DNA of 7,485 nt, taken from contig DAOWGR010000022.1 in NCBI GenBank assembly GCA_030637365.1, forward strand, positions 1-7,485. Reading direction: 5' to 3'. How positions within the stretch are numbered: the stretch's first letter is position 1; each line of letters opens with the position of its first letter. Under the pieces are notes generated by a model. That model did not search any database, was not told where the DNA came from, and worked only from the letters and a program-made list of their open reading frames with translations. Position numbers and translations under genes: made by a program. Below are positions 5,405 through 7,485 of the stretch, one piece after another. This DNA is from Elusimicrobiota bacterium (lineage in GTDB: Bacteria > Elusimicrobiota > Elusimicrobia > Elusimicrobiales > UBA9959).

Positions 5405-6550
5405 ATGAACAAAAGTTTTATAATATTCCACCTTGACGACGGCAAAGAATTGCGCGGAGGACAAAGGCAAGCGCTGTATTTGGCCGAAGAATTAAATAAC
5501 TCAAGACATAGAAACATAATGGTTTGCCGCAAAAACTCCCCTCTTGAAAAAGCCTCCGTTAAAAAAAAATTGGAAATAATAAACCTGCCTTATTTTTTTG
5601 AATGGGACATTTTGTCCGCTCTGATTCTAAAAAGAAAAATAAAAAAAATTTTAACCGCCGAAAACCAGCCGAAACCCGCCATATTGCACTCCCACACCTC
5701 GCATACCGCCGCCTTGTCTTATTTGGTTTCATTGTTCTTTAAGGTTATAAGAATAGTCCACCGAAGAGTTGATTTCACGATTAAAAAAAGACTGTCCGCG
5801 CGCCTAAAATATTCAACAGCTCATAAAATCATCGCGCTGTCAAAAGCAATTAAAAAAATACTGATTTCCGGCGGCGTGGATGAAAATAAAATAAGCATTA
5901 TTCCAAGCGCGGCCAATATTAATAACACGCCGTGGAATGAAAATAATTTCAAAGAATATAAGGAAAATTCAAAACAAAAAATCTCCGAAAAATTCGCCAT
6001 AGCCAAAGAAGCTTTTTGGATAGGCTCATTAATCGCCCTGGTGCCCCATAAAGACCCCGTAAACTTTCTTAAAGCCGCCAAAATAGTATTGGCAAAATTC
6101 CCCGAAACTCATTTTATATTGGCCGGAAAAGGAGAGCTTTCCGGCAAAATTCATAATCTCGCGAGAGAACTGAATATTCAAAACAATTTCCATATTATCG
6201 GCTATCAAACCGATTCATATCAGATTCTCTCGTCCCTTGATTTATTTGTCTTGCCTTCGCGCCAGGAAGGGCTCGGCAGCGTATTGCTGGAAGCCATGAA
6301 CGCCAAACTGCCCATTGTCGCGACCAATGCCGGCGGAATAACGGATATAATAGAAGATAAACAAAACGGATTAATCGCCGAAAAGGAAAACTCCCAAGAG
6401 TTGGCAAAAGCTCAGATAAAATTAATTGAAAATGAAAATCTAAGAAAAGCTCTGGCCGAAGAAGGATATAAAAGAAGAATAAACTTTTCATCGGAAAAAA
6501 TGGCTGAAGCCACTTTCAAAATTTATGAAGAAACAATTAAAAATACTTAA
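5405..6550 (+). CDS. GT-B glycosyltransferase, family 4 type
   Basis: This is a probable retaining glycosyltransferase that adds a sugar from a nucleotide-sugar donor to a cell-surface glycan or lipid-linked acceptor at the cytoplasmic face. The 381 residues have the usual GT4 two-domain length. The N-terminal acceptor domain has RGGQRQALYLAEEL (17-30) with the glycine pair, the histidine-rich HSHTSH (95-100) and VHRRVDF (118-124). The C-terminal donor domain has GSLIALVPHKDP (207-218), LAGKGEL (239-245) and the EX7E signature SRQEGLGSVLLEAM, with Glu288 and Glu296. There is no signal peptide or membrane helix. The start is the ATG at 5405; no clear ribosome-binding site precedes it, so initiation may be weak or leaderless. 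Its last 26 bases overlap the next glycosyltransferase gene. Sugar and acceptor cannot be named; an LPS-core or O-chain role is inferred from the paired gene. Confidence 0.88.
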   Translation: MNKSFIIFHLDDGKELRGGQRQALYLAEELNNSRHRNIMVCRKNSPLEKASVKKKLEIINLPYFFEWDILSALILKRKIKKILTAENQPKPAILHSHTSHTAALSYLVSLFFKVIRIVHRRVDFTIKKRLSARLKYSTAHKIIALSKAIKKILISGGVDENKISIIPSAANINNTPWNENNFKEYKENSKQKISEKFAIAKEAFWIGSLIALVPHKDPVNFLKAAKIVLAKFPETHFILAGKGELSGKIHNLARELNIQNNFHIIGYQTDSYQILSSLDLFVLPSRQEGLGSVLLEAMNAKLPIVATNAGGITDIIEDKQNGLIAEKENSQELAKAQIKLIENENLRKALAEEGYKRRINFSSEKMAEATFKIYEETIKNT

Positions 6551-7485
6551 TCTCATTGATATTCCCTGGAACAGCGCTCTCACTCATTATGCCATTGAAC
6601 AAGCTCATGCTTTGCGCGAGAGGGGGCATATGATTTATTTTGGAGCGATTAAAAACACTTTATGCCGCGAAATGATAAAGGAAAATAATTTTCAAACGAT
6701 TGATATCCCCTCAAGAAAAAATATTTTCTCGCTTGGCGCGCTGTTAAGATTGAGGAAATTTGTCAAAGAGAAAAACATCCGCGTCATAAACGCTCATACC
6801 GGCAAGACACAAACCATGGCTTTTATGCTGTCATTTATAAGCGGGCATAATTTCAGTTTAATACGAACAAAAACCGACGCCAAACTTCCAAAAAACAGCT
6901 TTACATTTAAAAGAGTAAAAAAAATAATCACAGGTTCACAAGCAATAAAAAAAAGCTATGTCTCGGCGGGCTTAAATCCCGATAAAATTAAAACCATATA
7001 TCAAGGCATTTCCGCGCAGGAGGCGTCCTCCGCGCCATTGTTTCCCGCATTTATCATAGGCATGCTCGCCCGCCTTGATCCGGTGAAAGGACACAAGTAC
7101 TTTCTGGATGCCGCCGCAATAATCCTTAAAAAAAGAAAAGATGTGAAATTTATTATCGCCGGGGCGCAGGCCAATATAAAATTTCAAGAATTAAACGAAT
7201 ACGCCCAAGAGCTTAAAATGGAAAATCATTTGGAGTACAAAGGCTTTGTCAAGAAACCGATTGATTTTATAAAAAGCTGTCATATAGGCATTATAGCCTC
7301 TATCGGAAGCGAAATGGTTTCAAGAGCGCTTCTTGAATGGATGAGCTGCGCCAAACCCGTTATAGCCTCCAATGTCGGCTGCGTGCCTGAAATGCTTGAA
7401 AAAGATTATTTGGTCCCGCCAAAAACCCCCTCTTTACTGGCCGAAAAAATAATGGCTTTTTTGGATAATCCCGAAACCATTGAAA
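6525..7485 (+). CDS. GT-B glycosyltransferase, family 4 type (3' end beyond window)
   Basis: This is a second GT4-like glycosyltransferase; 320 codons are present and the frame is still open at the right edge, so perhaps 40-60 residues are missing. The ATG at 6525 lies inside the end of the previous gene (26-base overlap, different frame) and starts MKKQLKILNLIDIPWN, a normal GT-B first strand. Motifs are NAHTGKTQT (89-97), an RTK segment (114-116) as in nucleotide-sugar transferases of this group, IITGSQAIK (134-142), GMLARLDPVKGHKYFLDAA (179-197), IIAGAQ (210-215) and the EX7E signature ASIGSEMVSRALLEWM with Glu263 and Glu271. CAKPVIASNVGCVPEML then closes the donor site. It resembles its neighbour in architecture rather than in detail, so it is probably an ancient paralogue acting on the same glycan. 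Substrate is unknown. Confidence 0.87.
   Translation, partial: MKKQLKILNLIDIPWNSALTHYAIEQAHALRERGHMIYFGAIKNTLCREMIKENNFQTIDIPSRKNIFSLGALLRLRKFVKEKNIRVINAHTGKTQTMAFMLSFISGHNFSLIRTKTDAKLPKNSFTFKRVKKIITGSQAIKKSYVSAGLNPDKIKTIYQGISAQEASSAPLFPAFIIGMLARLDPVKGHKYFLDAAAIILKKRKDVKFIIAGAQANIKFQELNEYAQELKMENHLEYKGFVKKPIDFIKSCHIGIIASIGSEMVSRALLEWMSCAKPVIASNVGCVPEMLEKDYLVPPKTPSLLAEKIMAFLDNPETIE
7014..7035 (+). other. GC-rich intragenic hairpin enclosing a perfect AGGAGG
   Basis: GCGC (7014-7017), a bulged A, and GGAGG (7019-7023) pair with CCTCC (7027-7031) and GCGC (7032-7035) around a CGT loop, giving nine base pairs. It falls at codons 164-171 of the second glycosyltransferase, in the linker between its two domains. 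AGGAGG (7018-7023) is a full Shine-Dalgarno match but is buried in the stem. Confidence 0.5.

Noticed and set aside
5405..7485. Recent duplication producing the two glycosyltransferases
   Set aside because: They share GT-B layout and the EX7E signature, but sequence outside the motifs differs widely, so any duplication is old.

Overview
The window looks like part of the chromosome of an anaerobic or facultative, diderm-type bacterium, probably from an uncultured lineage. The DNA is moderately AT-rich. Two blocks diverge from an intergenic region of about 325 bases. The minus-strand block is a complete or nearly complete rnf operon in the order B-C-D-G-E-A (5079 down to 1). That order is, from memory, the arrangement described for Bacteroidetes/Chlorobi-type Rnf clusters, as opposed to ABCDGE (Proteobacteria) or CDGEAB (Clostridia). 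The plus-strand block holds two overlapping GT-B glycosyltransferase genes (5405 to the right edge), typical of a cell-surface polysaccharide or lipopolysaccharide-core cluster. Gene order and protein style do not identify the phylum. Omnitrophota/Elusimicrobiota-like or Bacteroidota-related lineages are guesses only.

Rnf is a membrane complex that couples electron transfer between reduced ferredoxin and NAD+ to Na+ or H+ movement. RnfB (multi-cluster ferredoxin-like protein) and RnfC (NADH/FMN/Fe-S subunit) form the cytoplasmic electron path. RnfD and RnfG carry covalently bound FMN, and RnfA and RnfE are the paired membrane subunits that hold a shared Fe-S site through conserved cysteines. 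All six are present. rnfD-rnfG are 1 base apart, and rnfG-rnfE and rnfE-rnfA overlap as ATGA, so this part is tightly coupled. The exception is a 114-base spacer between rnfB and rnfC.

The main anomaly is in rnfE. The ATG that overlaps the rnfG stop opens a frame with textbook RnfE sequence on both sides, but codon 28 is UGA, three residues after the conserved cysteine Cys25 (LGLCPV-UGA-AVTTT). UGA serves as the ordinary stop of rnfG and of rnfE itself, so a genome-wide recoding is unlikely. A sequence error, a recent nonsense mutation, or local recoding (Sec or readthrough) remain possible.

The second notable feature is a set of degenerate short-period arrays in the non-coding DNA. There are three 32-base blocks, each of four octamers beginning (G)ACT-like: one in the rnfB-rnfC spacer and two in phase in the divergent intergenic region. 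A 36-base block of four 9-mers beginning CGC lies just before the first glycosyltransferase gene. I found no CRISPR, tRNA, rRNA, insertion sequence or obviously new multi-gene system.
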